From: Callorhinus ursinus
Taxonomy: Eukaryota; Chordata; Mammalia; Carnivora; Otariidae
Direction of reading: 5' to 3'
Assembly: GCF_003265705.1 (NCBI RefSeq)
Contig: NW_020312935.1
Location: forward strand, 9,311,743 to 9,375,742
DNA: 64,000 nucleotides
Part shown: positions 46,893 through 58,599 of the stretch, piece after piece
Layout of the letters: every line of letters starts with the position of its first letter
Numbering within the stretch: position 1 is the first letter of the stretch
The notes under the pieces: generated by a model
Seen by the model: the letters and a program-made list of their open reading frames with translations, nothing else
What the model was told of the DNA's origin: nothing
Databases searched by the model: none
Made by a program: the position numbers and the translations under genes

Positions 46893-48767
46893 AAATATAT
46901 TGAATAAACCTGAGTTTAAAGTCAGTCTGCCTCAAAGGCCCAGGGTACCAGTTTTCCATCCCATAAAAATACCAGCCCAATTTATTGCTTAGAGACAGTA
47001 TGAAAGGTGAATAAGGAAACATAGGCCACATTTTCTGTATTGGCTGAAGCAAGGATCTCATCCTTAAATGCCTGCAGTGCCAAGCACGGAGCAGCTCTAT
47101 GTAGATCAGACTAGTTATAGGGCAGTCTGCAGACATTCTTCCCTGAGGCTTATCAGAGAAAACCTCCTGCTGTCCACAGGGTTTTTTGGTCTTGTTTTTC
47201 CTTTTGTGTTATTTCAGTGTGATTTATTTTCATCTTCATCTAATAGACATACATTTTCTGTTTGGAGTGGGAATAGGCCAGGTCTTCTTGGTTGCCTTTT
47301 TGTGACTTCTGCTTAAAAGCAATATAGTGTACACTGTCTTGCATCTTATAATTTCCTATTTGATTGGCATATTTTGTACCCCAGAATTTAGCATTATATT
47401 GCTCTGCCCCACCCTGTAATAACTAGTATAGTTCTATGTAGAACTATGCTGTAAATGTTGGTCATGTTTATAACTGTGCAATACTAAACTGCACGGTAAA
47501 AAAGAAAAAAAAAAACTTTTGAATTCTCTCCGCTTGAAAAAGCTCTTGCCTAAGGATGATCTGAGGAATCACGAAACTACACATACCCACTGTCACCCCA
47601 AATGGAAGTCAAATCTTCAAAGCATACCCAATATTTAAACTCTGGCAGAAATGGTAAACTAATTATCTTTGGAAGCAGGATTGTGCATGTTTATTTTGTG
47701 ATTTAATAAAAAGCTGACATAGCGGCCATTAGCTTCCCAGAGTGCGCTCCGTTTAATATGCAAAACACACAGAAATTAACATAGTAATTATGTTAGAACT
47801 AACAGGATACAAACATTTTAAATGGATTTAACACATTAAATAATTCCATGTCTATGTGGCCCTGGTGTCTTTCACAGATGGTCACAACATTTGCTAATTT
47901 GTTCTACAGGTAGTGCAAATTAATGTGATTTTCTTTGACTCTTACTCTTTTTTAATGTGGACAGATAGCTTTATTTTTACTTAAAATCATAGCTACTCTG
48001 CTTAATGTGTTTTTTGGTTACTTTAACAAAGAAGATCTATGTCCTTTTCAAAATGGTGGCTTTTTTTGCATACAAGTTTGAATGTTGGGAAAGAAAAAAG
48101 GAAGTTAGTGAAAATATGTGCATTTCATGTCCCAGATAGCACAGATGTTAATGTCACTAACACTACTCAACTAGAAACCATTTATTCCCTTGCATAACAA
48201 AAATTTTTGAGTTCCCAACTATTCACAATATACTCCACTAGCTGCTGAGGGTACAAGGATAAATAACATGTATTGTGTCTTTGATATCTTTACAGTATAT
48301 TGGGACTGCTAAAATAAGATTTAGAAAAATGATTTTTTCCATTTTCTTAATATCCCAACTAAGCAGAATAAACAATATTCTTTAGGAGTTCAAGGAAATA
48401 TAATACAATTATTACTAGTTTAATTGTAATGGATTTTAATAAAAGGAACAAATACTCCTTGGAAAAACACCTGATTCTGGGCATAGGCAGGAAATAAGAA
48501 CGGTAAACCTGAAGCATCTCTTTATATAAAAAATCATGGATGTAGTCAAAGACCATCAAAGTCATATCAAAACTAGGGGACTAGCAAGTCAGACTGAAGA
48601 GGCTCTTTGGCCAAAGATCATTTGATTATCTTTAGGGATGATTAAGTGCAGTGGATGGAAATTCATAAAAAAATGAGGTAATTAATGAGTCCATTGCTAT
48701 GAAAACAAAACAAAAATCATCAGTTTGTTCTGATGACCATTGGAGAATGTTAGAACTTCCTTTTTCA
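46893..48767. other. Unique DNA, possible conserved segment at 47.7 kb
   Basis: No exon recognised. 47706-47768 is compositionally distinct, with two CpGs in an AT-rich region (see findings). A weak reversed L2 piece may lie at 48200-48265 ('ctgctgagggtacaaggata'). Confidence 0.45.
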
Positions 48768-48902
48768 GGGTTCCTGGGTGGCTCAGTCCGTTAACCATCT
48801 GACTCTTGATCTCAGCTCCAGTCTTGATCTCAGGGTCATTAGTACAAGCCCCATGTTCAGCTCTATGCAGGGTGTGGAACAAAGCAAAACAAACAAAAAC
48901 AA
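48768..48902 (+). mobile_element. Can-SINE lacking the CT-rich part
   Basis: 'gggttcctgggtggctcagt', 'cttgatctcagggtcattag', then an abrupt A/C-rich tail after 'ctatgcagggtgtgga'. Duplications 'aacttcctttttca' (48754-48767) and 'aatttcttttttca' (48903-48916). Confidence 0.88.
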
Positions 48903-48916
48903 AATTTCTTTTTTCA

Positions 48917-49251
48917 TAAACTGGTAACAGGAAAAAAGTAAGCATTTTCTCCCTCTATTATGTATACTGTATCTCAGACTAACCAAATAATTAATAAGGC
49001 AAATTTTCCCTTAATGTGAAAGTATTTGAGCTTCCAAAAAAAAAAAAATACAGGAAGATAGATAGGACTAGAAAGGCATCATTTTACAACCCTTAATGAT
49101 TTTATGGATATGGTAAATGTTCATTGATGGCTGGCACCATCACTAAGTGAGGGAACAATTGAAAATACAGGTCTCCTGCATATTAGTCTATAAAAGGAAT
49201 AATAGTTAATAAAACAAGAGCAACAAAACAGCAGAAAACCCTGATCTAAAT
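48917..49251. other. Unique sequence, nothing recognised
   Basis: A-run at 49037-49049; otherwise featureless. Confidence 0.5.
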
Positions 49252-49481
49252 CCATCGTTCTTAACCAGGTGCAGTTCTGTCTCCAGGAGACATTGGTGGT
49301 ATCTGGTGTTTTGTTTTGTTTTGTTTTGGTCACAATTGGGGAGGTGCTATGGGCATCTAGTCGACAGAAGTCAAGGATGCTGTTAACCATCCTATACTGC
49401 ATAGAAAGGCCCCACAACAAATAATTATCCAAATGACTTATTTAAAAAAAATGTCAGCAATGCTGAGGTTGAAAAACCCTG
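49252..49481 (+). mobile_element. MER20-like hAT-Charlie element
   Basis: 'ccaggagacattggtggtat', 'cacaattggggaggtgctat', 'gggcatctagtcgacagaag', 'gccccacaacaaataattat' and terminal 'gaggttgaaaaaccctg' match my memory of MER20. The 8-bp flanks 'atctaaat' (49244-49251) and 'atctaaac' (49482-49489) fit a hAT target duplication. Internal (TTTTG)n expansion at about 49307-49328. Confidence 0.82.
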
Positions 49482-49899
49482 ATCTAAACCTATCTGTTTA
49501 CAGAAAATACAGAATACAGAGGGCTATGTTAAATGATACAGTGTAAGTGCAATCAGCAAAATATAGACTGAGGGAAACTCTCCAGGGTAAATGACCTGGT
49601 TTCTCAACAGATAAATTGTAAGGAAAGAAAGGAAAAGAGACAGAGACAAAGACAGAGAGAAATGCTCAGGGAGACAGAAAAAGAGAGAACAGACACAATC
49701 AATAGATAAATAAGATTTAAGAGACTTACACCCAGTTATATATCCATGAAATCATTCTGTAAGAAAATACATCAGTGGGGTGACTGGAGACTTTGAACAC
49801 TGACAAGCTATTTGATAATGGTAACAAAGTATTATTTGATATATGAGAATGATGTTTTGAATGTTTAAAAATATAAGCCCTTATAGATATGATGCTGAA
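49482..49899. other. Unique DNA with a GA-rich tract
   Basis: Purine-rich 'gagacagagacaaagacaga' at about 49620-49695. Nothing else recognised. Confidence 0.5.
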
Positions 49900-50105
49900 A
49901 TATTTAAATATCAAATAATATGCCTGGAATTTGCCTCAAAATAATCTAGAGGTGGTAGAAGTATATTGAGTGGAAACATACATGAAACAAGATGACCCAT
50001 GAGTTCATAATTGTTGATGCCAGATGATGGTTACCTGGTGGATCATTAAGCTGTGTTAGTGTTTGCAATTTCTCTAACAATATTTTAAAGAGTTATTGAA
50101 ATCTT
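49900..50105 (+). repeat. Possible L1M 3' end
   Basis: 'gttgatgccagatgatggtt', 'gtggatcattaagctgtgtt' and an A-rich end resemble a common old L1 3' UTR type. Weak. Confidence 0.4.
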
Positions 50106-50157
50106 ATCCCACCATTTTTAACTCCTTTATTAATGTATTTGATCTGATTTACTAGAT

Positions 50158-50392
50158 GAAAACCTTTGACTTTTGAGTCAAACAGCCTTGGGTTTGAATT
50201 CCAGTTCTCTCAGTTAATAGCTGTATGGCATTGGTGACCTTATCTCACCCCTATCATACCATTTTCCTCATTTATAAAATGTGGGCTAACAATATCTAAT
50301 GTTAATTGCTGCTGTATTAGAAATTGTAAGTAAAAAGTGCCTACCACAATGTTTGGTATAAATAGGTATGTGATAAATAGTTGCTACTTTTA
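50158..50392 (+). repeat. MIR SINE, near full length
   Basis: 'gacttttgagtcaaacagcc', 'ttgggtttgaattccagttc', 'ttttcctcatttataaaatg', 'ataaatagttgctactttta' follow MIR from head to tail. Confidence 0.9.
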
Positions 50393-50544
50393 TCACTACA
50401 AACTTTTTAAGAAGGAAGTTAATGTACTACCTTTAAACAATGTTTTGCATGCTATTCTTAGGTTTATCTTCAACTTTTTCTTCATTAAGGAAGTAGATTT
50501 TGGATTGAAAAATTGTCCTATGATAAATTAAGAGTAGAAATAAT

Positions 50545-50785
50545 TTAAGGGGAATGAGAGGTACAGTTTTCCAGTTATGGGAATGAATAAGTCATGGGAA
50601 TGAAAGGTACAGGAAATATATTCAGTGATATTGTAATAAATAGCATTTTATGGTGACAAATGGTAGCTACACTTGTGGTGAGCATAGTAAAACACTAAAG
50701 AGTTGTCAAATTCTATGTTTTACACCTGAAACTAATGTAATATTGTGTCAAATACACTTAAAAGGAAAAAAAATAGAAATATCTT
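50545..50785 (+). mobile_element. Old L1 (L1M) 3' end
   Basis: 'ccagttatgggaatgaataa', 'ggtgagcatagtaaaacact', 'acacctgaaactaatgtaat' then an A-rich tail match a widespread L1M 3' UTR type. Confidence 0.65.
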
Positions 50786-51399
50786 AGTATAGAACCATCC
50801 TTTTCAAGTCTGAATTTCCTTTGTAATTTATTCAGTGATTTTGTATGACTTGGTAAAGCTTACTGTTCATGACTCATGGTGACCTTAAAATCCCTCAACA
50901 ATCTTCAGAGTGACTAATTATTGATTTTGTGTAAGGACTATTTAATTAAATAGATACCAAGAAGAGATAGCATTTCTGTATGGAGAGAAATGGCTGAAGG
51001 TGATTATTAAATGTTTTCCTTGTGGAATTTTGATAAAGTTGTTGTTAATTTTTATTTTCTTCCTTAGGGCATGCTTGTATCTTCATTTGCCTCCTTTTCT
51101 GACATTGTCACACCATTGGGATGGTGTCTGTGTATTTGAGGTATCTGACATTTCTCAAAGAGTTGACTTGACACATGTGTACTAATAAAGCTCAATTATT
51201 GAAAGATTAATAGTGTATTGGAAAAGGTATGGAGAATGACTAATGTTTTGATATTTGAAACTTATTTAGGTAGTTAAAATAGATTAACCTGACCCTTATC
51301 TGCTGGTACACACTACCATGGTCAACTCATACTAATTAACAGTACACATACTCCAATAAATACCTACCTCTATTGTAAATATTAAATGTTTTTATACCA
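50786..51399. other. Unique sequence, nothing recognised
   Basis: No gene or confident repeat. Confidence 0.5.
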
Positions 51400-51675
51400 T
51401 TGGCAAATTTTTATTGAATGCTTATTAGGTTCCAAGCACTGTGCTAGGGTCTAGGAATATTCCAGTGAATAAAATATAATAAATACCTTCTTTCACAGAT
51501 TGCACAGCCAAGTGAAAACTGTAGTAAGACTCTTACTGAGCAAGCAGTAGGAAGGAAACCATCTCAGGCGTAGTGACCCAGAGAAAGAGCATATCATAGA
51601 ACTGATGGTATAATGAATAAATTGCTAGAAGAATGAACACTTAGGCTGGTACTTAAGGGTTGACATTAGTTAGCC
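51400..51675 (-). repeat. L2 LINE 3' region
   Basis: 'tttattgaatgcttattagg', 'ccaagcactgtgctagggtc', 'ttccagtgaataaaatataa' match the reverse complement of the L2 end; the rest is decayed. Confidence 0.75.
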
Positions 51676-51978
51676 AGATTAAGGAAAATGGATGGGGGTG
51701 GGGATGGAAAAATGATTCCAGGCATAAGAATTCATATTTGGAAAGGGAGAAGATCAAAAGGGGAAATTACGCACTATTCCTGATGTACTACTCTTGCCCC
51801 TCCAACTCACTGTTTGATTAACACTAAGTGAGCTCATGTTTCTCACAGACATACATTATAATGTAAACTAAAAAGAAAATTCATGTGCTTCCAGGATTGT
51901 CTAAACAGTCTTTTATGGATTCATGGATATGGTAGTCCATCCTAGAGGTGTGTGGTGGTATTAGAAGATGGGAGTTTA

Positions 51979-52179
51979 TTTTTTTAAAGCTTTATGTATT
52001 TATTTATTAAGAGAGAGCAAGCCAGTGTAAGCAGGGGGAGGGGTGGAGGGAGAGGGAGGCAAGCAGACTCCCTGCTGAGTGTGGAGCCCAATGCAGGGCT
52101 GATCCCAGGACCCTGAGATCATGACCTGAGCTGAAATCAAGAATTGGATGCTTAACCAACAGAACTACCCAGACTTCCT
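51979..52179 (-). mobile_element. Can-SINE
   Basis: T-rich left end, 'gtgtaagcagggggaggggt', 'gcagactccctgctgagtgt', 'gaccctgagatcatgacctg', 'actacccagacttcc'. Duplications 'gaagatgggagttta' (51964-51978) and 'gaagacgggagttta' (52180-52194). Confidence 0.94.
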
Positions 52180-52359
52180 GAAGACGGGAGTTTAAAACAT
52201 GACTTTATACTCATGACTTCTTTCATCTTATCTATAAGACTAATACAACAGTAGAGATATTAAGGTATCTACTACTTCATAAGATTTTCATAAAATCATC
52301 AGATAAAATGTGAAGTTGACCAGCAATATTTTAGAGGTCGACTGGGTGTTTTGGTTATT

Positions 52360-53150
52360 TTGTGACAGCTTCATTAAGATCTAATTTATTGAGCATAAAA
52401 TTCACCCTTTAAAAGTTTACAATTCAGTGGATTTTAGTATATTCACAAAGTCACAATCATGACAACTGTCTGATTCCAGAACATTTTATCACCTCTGAAA
52501 GGAATCCCATGCATACCCATTAGCAGTCACTCAGAATGCCCCCCTCCTCTCTTTCCCTTGGCAACCACTAATATATTTCCTTTTGGGGATTTGCATATTC
52601 TGGACATTTCAGAAAAATGAAATCATAAAATATGTGATCTGTTGGATCTGGTCTCTTTCACTTAGCATGTTTTAAAGATCCATCCATGTTGTAGAATCTG
52701 TACTCTATCCTTTTATATGGCTACCTAACATTCTATTGTATGGATATACCATGTTGGTTTATTCATTTATTAATTTATGGACATTTGCATTGTCTCTGCT
52801 TTTTGGTAGTTATGAATAATGCTGCCGTGAATATTCATGCACAAGTATTTGTGTGGACATAGACATTTGATTTTCATGGGTACATATCTAGAAGTGACAT
52901 TGCTAGGTCACATGGTAACTCTAACCACTTGAGGAACTGTCAGTTTTCCATAGTATCTGCACAGACTTTTTACAGTCTTGCCATCAAGGGTGTTCTAATT
53001 TTTCCACATTCTTGACACACATGTGATTGTCTTTTCATCTTACTATCCTTTCATGTGAGGTAGCATCTCATTTTGGTTTTGGTGTACGTTTCCTTAATAA
53101 CTAATGATGTTAAATTCTCATGTACTCCTTGACCATTGTATATCTTGTTT
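52360..53150 (-). mobile_element. Old L1M, 3' portion
   Basis: Reversed L1M: 'aaaattcaccctttaaaagt', 'acaattcagtggattttagt', 'cattagcagtcactcagaat', 'tggcaaccactaatatattt', 'atgaataatgctgccgtgaa', 'gaggtagcatctcattttgg'. The right part corresponds to decayed ORF2 C-terminal coding sequence. Confidence 0.88.
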
Positions 53151-53606
53151 GGGCACTTTGGTTTCAAAGGGAATTTTAAACTTAGGTACTTGTTGCAAAT
53201 TTTAGTCAACATACCTCTCCACCTGTTCACTTTGATTTCCATGATAATATTTTTGTGTAAAACATAACTTACTAATGAGTATTATTCATCATGTGTCCTT
53301 CATCATCAGGCTATCCAGTTATCATATTCTGCACACCTTCTGGTCTTCTGGAACCATGTATTATAGTATTTCAAAATATTTATATGCCACGTGGAGTGTT
53401 TCAGACACACTCTGAGGAGAAAGAGTGACAAGGATAATGAGGAAATGATATCTGTGTATAATTCAGAATTCAGTGGAATTTATAGATGGAGTTTTCCTAC
53501 TTTAACAATAATGAGAATGTTTATTCTTTAGATGTTCTTTATCAAGTTTGCCTAGGATGGCAATGCTGCATATTATTGAGAAGGAAAAAAAAAGTTCTTG
53601 GTCTTT
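53151..53606. other. Unique sequence, nothing recognised
   Basis: Could continue the L1M leftover for a short way; no clear match. Confidence 0.45.
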
Positions 53607-53621
53607 AAGAATTCTTCTGCC

Positions 53622-53840
53622 TTGGGGCGCTTTGGTGGCGCAGTTGGTTAAGCATCTGACTTTTGTTTCTGGCTCAGATCATGGTCTCAGGGTCCTGGGA
53701 TTAGCCCTCCTTTGGGCTGCATACTTAGCAGGGAGTCTGCTTGAGGATTCTTTCTCTCCCTCTCCCTCTGCCCCTCCACCAACTTGTGCGTGCTCTCTCT
53801 TTCTCTTTCTAAAATAAAGAAATAAATCTTAAAAAAAAAT
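53622..53840 (+). mobile_element. Can-SINE
   Basis: 'ttggggcgctttggtggcgc', 'agcatctgacttttgtttct', 'agcagggagtctgcttgagg', CT-rich tail, AATAAA-type end. Exact duplication 'aattcttctgcc' at 53610-53621 and 53841-53852. Confidence 0.95.
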
Positions 53841-53852
53841 AATTCTTCTGCC

Positions 53853-55044
53853 GTTAGTCCAATTCTAGCAAATATGCCCTTAGAAGTGTAGGAATTTTAG
53901 GAAGTAATCAGCTGGGTATAGTTTCATAGTCATCCAGTGTCTTGATATATACTTAATAAAATGTATTTTATTAAATAAACTATGGCAAGTTCAAACAATG
54001 CAATAAAAAAGAATATTATTTAGAAACAAATATTGTGTGCCCAATATGTGCAAGATTCTGTTTTGAGTGTTTGAGATAAATCAGTAAAAAATAATACTAT
54101 AGACATGTACATATTTATATGGTAAGGTGCATAAAATATGTTGCAAATGAAAAGAACAGACTCTCATTGTAAATATATGTATATCATTCTCAATATATAG
54201 CTAGATGTGAAGTTTATATTAAATGCAGCAAGATATGGATAAACAGTGATCTCTCGATGGTAAATTATGGCTGGATTTTTTTCTCATTTGTATTTTCCAT
54301 TTTTCTTGTCACTGAAAATATATTGTATAAAATATAAAGTATAAAAATAGGTTTAAATTTAGAAAGATTTATGTTTGAAGACATTAATTGCCTCCTTCTC
54401 TAGTTAAGTGAAGATTATATTATCTGGATTACAATGATGGTATAAATGTTAAATGACAAAATAACTAAAAATTACGTCTTACACTTTTTGAGAAAAAAGG
54501 TATTTGAATGTGTGCTTGTATAAAATTATCAATGCAAGTCTATGGGAGGGGATTATTGTCTCAAAGGTGCAGAAATTTACTGTAAGGAATTGCATTGCTT
54601 AGCCAAAGTCCCCAAGTTAGGTCTTGATGACCTAACTTGTTTAAAGATCTACCAGTGTTCTGATGTAATTGACTCCATATAGATATTTTATCATATGATA
54701 CACATAATCTGTTTTCACAATTAATTTATTCCTTTAATAGATTCAGTCTTTTCTCCCTGCATGTGAATGATAAAAGTATTTACCTTGATCACATTGCTAC
54801 AGGTGGAAAAGCTTCCATAAGGAACCTCTCCAGGAGGTTTATTATTAATAACTTACGAGTGTTTCAGTCTGAGTCTCAATTCCAATGTAATTGCTTTTTT
54901 ATTTTTTTTTCTGATAAGATGGTAAAAGTCAGTTACTACTCAATCCAGATCATTTTTACATCTTTATGTGGATTCCTTACTTCAGTCAAACATAACCACC
55001 CTTTTGTGTAAGGCGTATTCATTCCCACACCCATAACTATTCAA
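53853..55044. other. AT-rich DNA with two inverted repeats
   Basis: Perfect inverted repeats at 53953-53974 and 54613-54639 (see findings). 54180-54310 may be a decayed L1M 3' UTR ('aacagtgatctctcgatggt'). No exon recognised. Confidence 0.5.
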
Positions 55045-55420
55045 ACTTTCTTTTCTATCATAGTCTTCCCTGACTCTTGGGCTCATCCACAACCTACACA
55101 GTTTTCAGAGGTTTTTTAAATTATTCCTTTGCAAAATTATCTTTGATCATAGAGATATTGTCCTTCCTGTGAATTACTAGATTCATGGTTTCTTAGATCT
55201 TTAATCAATGTTTTTCCCATATAGTAACCAGAGTGATCTTTTAAAAATGTAATTCAAATCAGGTGGCCATTCTTTCTTGTATCCTTCAAAGGCTATCTAC
55301 TGCATTGAGATTCACGCCTAAACTCCTCATTGTAGTCTAAAGCACCCTCTCAAATCTGGCCCATGCTGAAGTCTCCATCTTTGCCCTATGTTACCTTGGT
55401 AGCTCTCAGTATATTTTTCC
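55045..55420 (+). repeat. L2 LINE, upstream piece
   Basis: 'accagagtgatcttttaaaa', 'ccttcaaaggctatctactg', 'cctaaactcctcattgtagt', 'aaatctggcccatgctgaag' match L2 about 0.5 kb from its end. It resumes at 56179. Confidence 0.8.
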
Positions 55421-56178
55421 TGCATAGTATTACCACAAAAATTAGCAGCTTAAGTTAATGGTATTTTTTTTTTTTTTTTTATTGCAGGGGGGTGCAGAGA
55501 GAGAAGGAGAAAGAGAATCTTAAGCAGGTTCCATGCCCTGCGTGGAGCCTGACAAGAGGCTCAATCTCACAATACTGAGATCATGACCTAAGCCAAAACC
55601 AAGAGTCACGTGCTTAACTGACTGAGCCAACCAGGCACCCCAACAGTAATTTATTATTTCCAAGTTTCTCTGGGTCAGGAATGGAGGTGGGGGTTAGCTG
55701 GGTGCTGTACTTCAGGATTTCCCATAAGCCTGTAATCAAGGTTTTGTCTAAAGCTGAGATCTCATCTGAAAGCTCAGCTAAGAAAGAATCTGCTTCTAAG
55801 ATTTACATGTCTATTGGCAGGATTCTGTGCCTTTAGTCAGCTGGACTTAACGCTCAATTCCTTGCTGGCTATTGACCAGTGACCATCCTCAGTTCCTGTC
55901 TAAATATTGGTCCTCAATTTATTGCCATGTGGGTCTCCACAATGTCATTTTTTGCATCATCAAAGTCAGCAAGAGTTAGACTCAATAGTGAATACCTGCC
56001 AGCAAGACAGAAGTTACTGTTTTAAAGAATATAATCACTGAAAACACATCCCATCACATTGACTGTATTATGTTTGTTAGAAGCAAACCACAGCTCCTAC
56101 CTCCACTCAAGAGGAGAAGCTTACAAAAGGGCATAAGTATCACAAGGCAACATCATTGGGGACCATTTGTTCACTACA
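55421..56178 (-). mobile_element. Old LTR-like repeat (MaLR-type), split by a Can-SINE
   Basis: 'tattaccacaaaaattagca', then after the SINE 'tctctgggtcaggaatggag', 'aagctgagatctcatctgaa', 'ttggcaggattctgtgcctt', 'cacatcccatcacattgact', 'gttagaagcaaaccacagct' follow a common mammalian repeat that I associate with non-coding MaLR LTRs. The exact subfamily is uncertain. No coding part. Confidence 0.6.
55464..55641 (-). mobile_element. Can-SINE inside the LTR-like repeat
   Basis: T-run, 'ggttccatgccctgcgtgga', 'actgagatcatgacctaagc', 'actgagccaaccaggcaccc'. Diverged. Confidence 0.92.
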
Positions 56179-56360
56179 CTTATCTTCACTTTCTTCCTTG
56201 AATAATGCAAACTTTTTGGACTTCAGAGAGTTTGTATGTGTCTTCTCTCTATCTCGAGTATCCTTTTACTACCTTTCTGAACAGCTAGCTTCTTCTCACT
56301 GTAACTTCTCAGTTCAAATGCCATCTCTTTAGATAGATCTTTGCTTACCATCATTAAGCA
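56179..56360 (+). repeat. L2 LINE, downstream piece
   Basis: 'ttctcagttcaaatgccatc', 'tctttagatagatctttgct' continue the L2 consensus from where 55420 stops, showing that the LTR inserted into it. Confidence 0.7.
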
Positions 56361-57260
56361 TGGTGCTGAACACATGAATATGTGAAAGGCTACATCCACT
56401 CAGTATAGTACTGCATGCAGTAGGAAATGGGATGTGGACATCTATTTTAGTTAAACATCTAATTTAGCCCTACACAATTTTATTTTTCCAACACACTTTG
56501 TATTTATTCTCAGATGATAATGAAAAGTGCAAAGCAGGGAATAGTAATTGTCTTAATTTCTAATTAGCATGGGCAGGATTCAGGTTGACTCGAAGATGTA
56601 ATGGTGAAGGTCATTGAAATTCCCACAAGTCTGACTGTTTGAAATCTAGTTTCCTCCATTATTAGAATGACATTTTTCCCAAGGCTTACTAATGCTATGT
56701 GACTGTTGTTTGAGAAATATATACTATACACAAAGGAAGAAGGAGAGAGGGAGGGAAGAAAGAAGGAAGAGAAGATGGAAGAACATTACAGATTAAGCCT
56801 GGTTCCTCATTTGTTAAATGGGTTTTGCATATACACTCTCACTATAGGGAAATATGCAACATAGTGGAGGAAGAAATAATAATTATATTCCACTATTTTA
56901 TAAAAAAATAGAGGTAATGTCAATCTTGAGGCAGTAATAGTCCAATATATATACTCATATTCAGAACCTATCATATTCTAAAGTCTGTCATACTCAGAGT
57001 CTATCATATTTGTGGAACACTATGTTAAACAAATTTAAATTGCTTTCCTTACTGGGGAAATCTTTAATATGAGCATCTTTGATTTACAAGTGGGAAGGCA
57101 GTGAGTGACTCTGGGGTCTGAAGCTGCATTTTGCAAACACCTTTTTTCTGTAAGCTGTTCCCTCATTGAGAACCTCACAGGTCATTGAGAAACCCTCATT
57201 AAGATGCAACACAATAATTGATCTCTATTACAACTCTGATCATTAACATACACTTTAATA
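56361..57260. other. Unique DNA with purine-rich tract
   Basis: A/G-rich 'ggagagagggagggaagaaa' at about 56735-56785. Nothing gene-like. Confidence 0.5.
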
Positions 57261-57263
57261 ATT

Positions 57264-57452
57264 TTAAGGATTTTATTTATTTGAGAGAGGCAGAGCGAGC
57301 ACGAGCAGGGGGAGAGGCAGAGGGAGAGAGAAAGGGAGAAGCAGACTCCCTGCTGAGCAGGGAGCCTGGCACAGGGCTCGATCTTAGGCCCCTGGGATAA
57401 TGACCTGAGCCAAAGGTAGACACTTAACCGACTGAGCCGCCCAGCCCCACCC
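57264..57452 (-). mobile_element. Can-SINE
   Basis: 'ttaaggattttatttatttg', 'gcagggggagaggcagaggg', 'gcagactccctgctgagcag', 'actgagccgcccagcccc'. Fairly well preserved; duplication not clear. Confidence 0.94.
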
Positions 57453-57824
57453 CATTATTGTTTATGCTTATCATGCCTGTAAGTTTCTGGCCATTTAATA
57501 AAAATATTTTTTGTTAGGACTAAACCTGAGACTTTTTTCTCATTTCTGCATCAGCAACAATAACAATGAATCCTTTTTATAGTGCTTGTGTAAGATGAAG
57601 AGACCCTTCATTTAGGCCAATTTATCTTCCATCAGATAGAATTATATTTCAAATTGTATCATATAATGTTTGGTATATCCCAAACTCCAAAATGACCAAA
57701 TGTGTTATAATGGGATTCTGTCACACTAGAGAATTTGTTTTCAGCTTATATTACCATAAATTTTTCTCTATCCCTCATCCCCACTTCTCTTTATTCAGTG
57801 TTTCATGTATTAACATGTTGCTTA

Positions 57825-58133
57825 TAGTTGACCCTTGAACAACACACTGGGTTAGGGGCACTGACCTCTACAGTCCATGTATAACTTTTGACTTTCCAAA
57901 AACTTAACTACAATAGCCTACTGTTCACCAGAAGGCTTACCAATAAGATAAACAGTCAATTAACCCATGTTTTTATATATTGCATGTGTTATATACTGTA
58001 TTCTTATAATAAAGTCAGCTAGAGAAAATAAAATGTTATTAAGAAAATCATAAGGAGGAAAAATTAATTTTACAACATTTATTTAAAAAAAAATCCATGG
58101 ATAAATGGACCCATACAGTTCAAGGGTCAACTG
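57825..58133. mobile_element. pogo/Tigger-like DNA transposon (non-autonomous)
   Basis: Inverted termini 'gttgacccttgaa' (left) and 'ttcaagggtcaac' (right) bound about 309 bp. Internal words 'gttaggggcactgacctcta' and 'aagaaaatcataaggaggaa' match a widespread mammalian Tigger-type MITE. TA on the left and TG on the right fit a decayed TA target duplication. Confidence 0.85.
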
Positions 58134-58599
58134 TGTTTGTTTCCTCAAGATCACTTCTTCAGTTGTTCTGGTCAATGAATTCACTTTCTTCCATGTTCCT
58201 CTAGAGTTTTGTAAACCTCTCAAAATACCATTTCATCCCATATACCCTCAAGTAAGTACTTATCTTCAAAGAATATATTTCTTCAAGGCTTCTAATACAT
58301 GGGTGGGTGCGGCAGGATTTCAATCACTTTTGACATAGAAAAGTACATTTTTTTATTTGTATTCCTCTTTTATACATTCATATAAATATCTAGGACTCAT
58401 CTGGAAAATAATTATTTAATATGGAATCAGGAGTTATCTTTATTTAATCTAACCTCATGACATTGGATTTGTAAAACCATCCCTGGTATTGAAGAACTTG
58501 CTAAAAATATTGTAAATATGATTTGAGCTTATTTATTTGGAGGATTTGCTAAGTAATAGTGCAAATATGATTATATAATATATACTTTCTCTTGGATCT
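58134..58599. other. Unique sequence, nothing recognised
   Basis: No gene or confident repeat. Confidence 0.5.
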
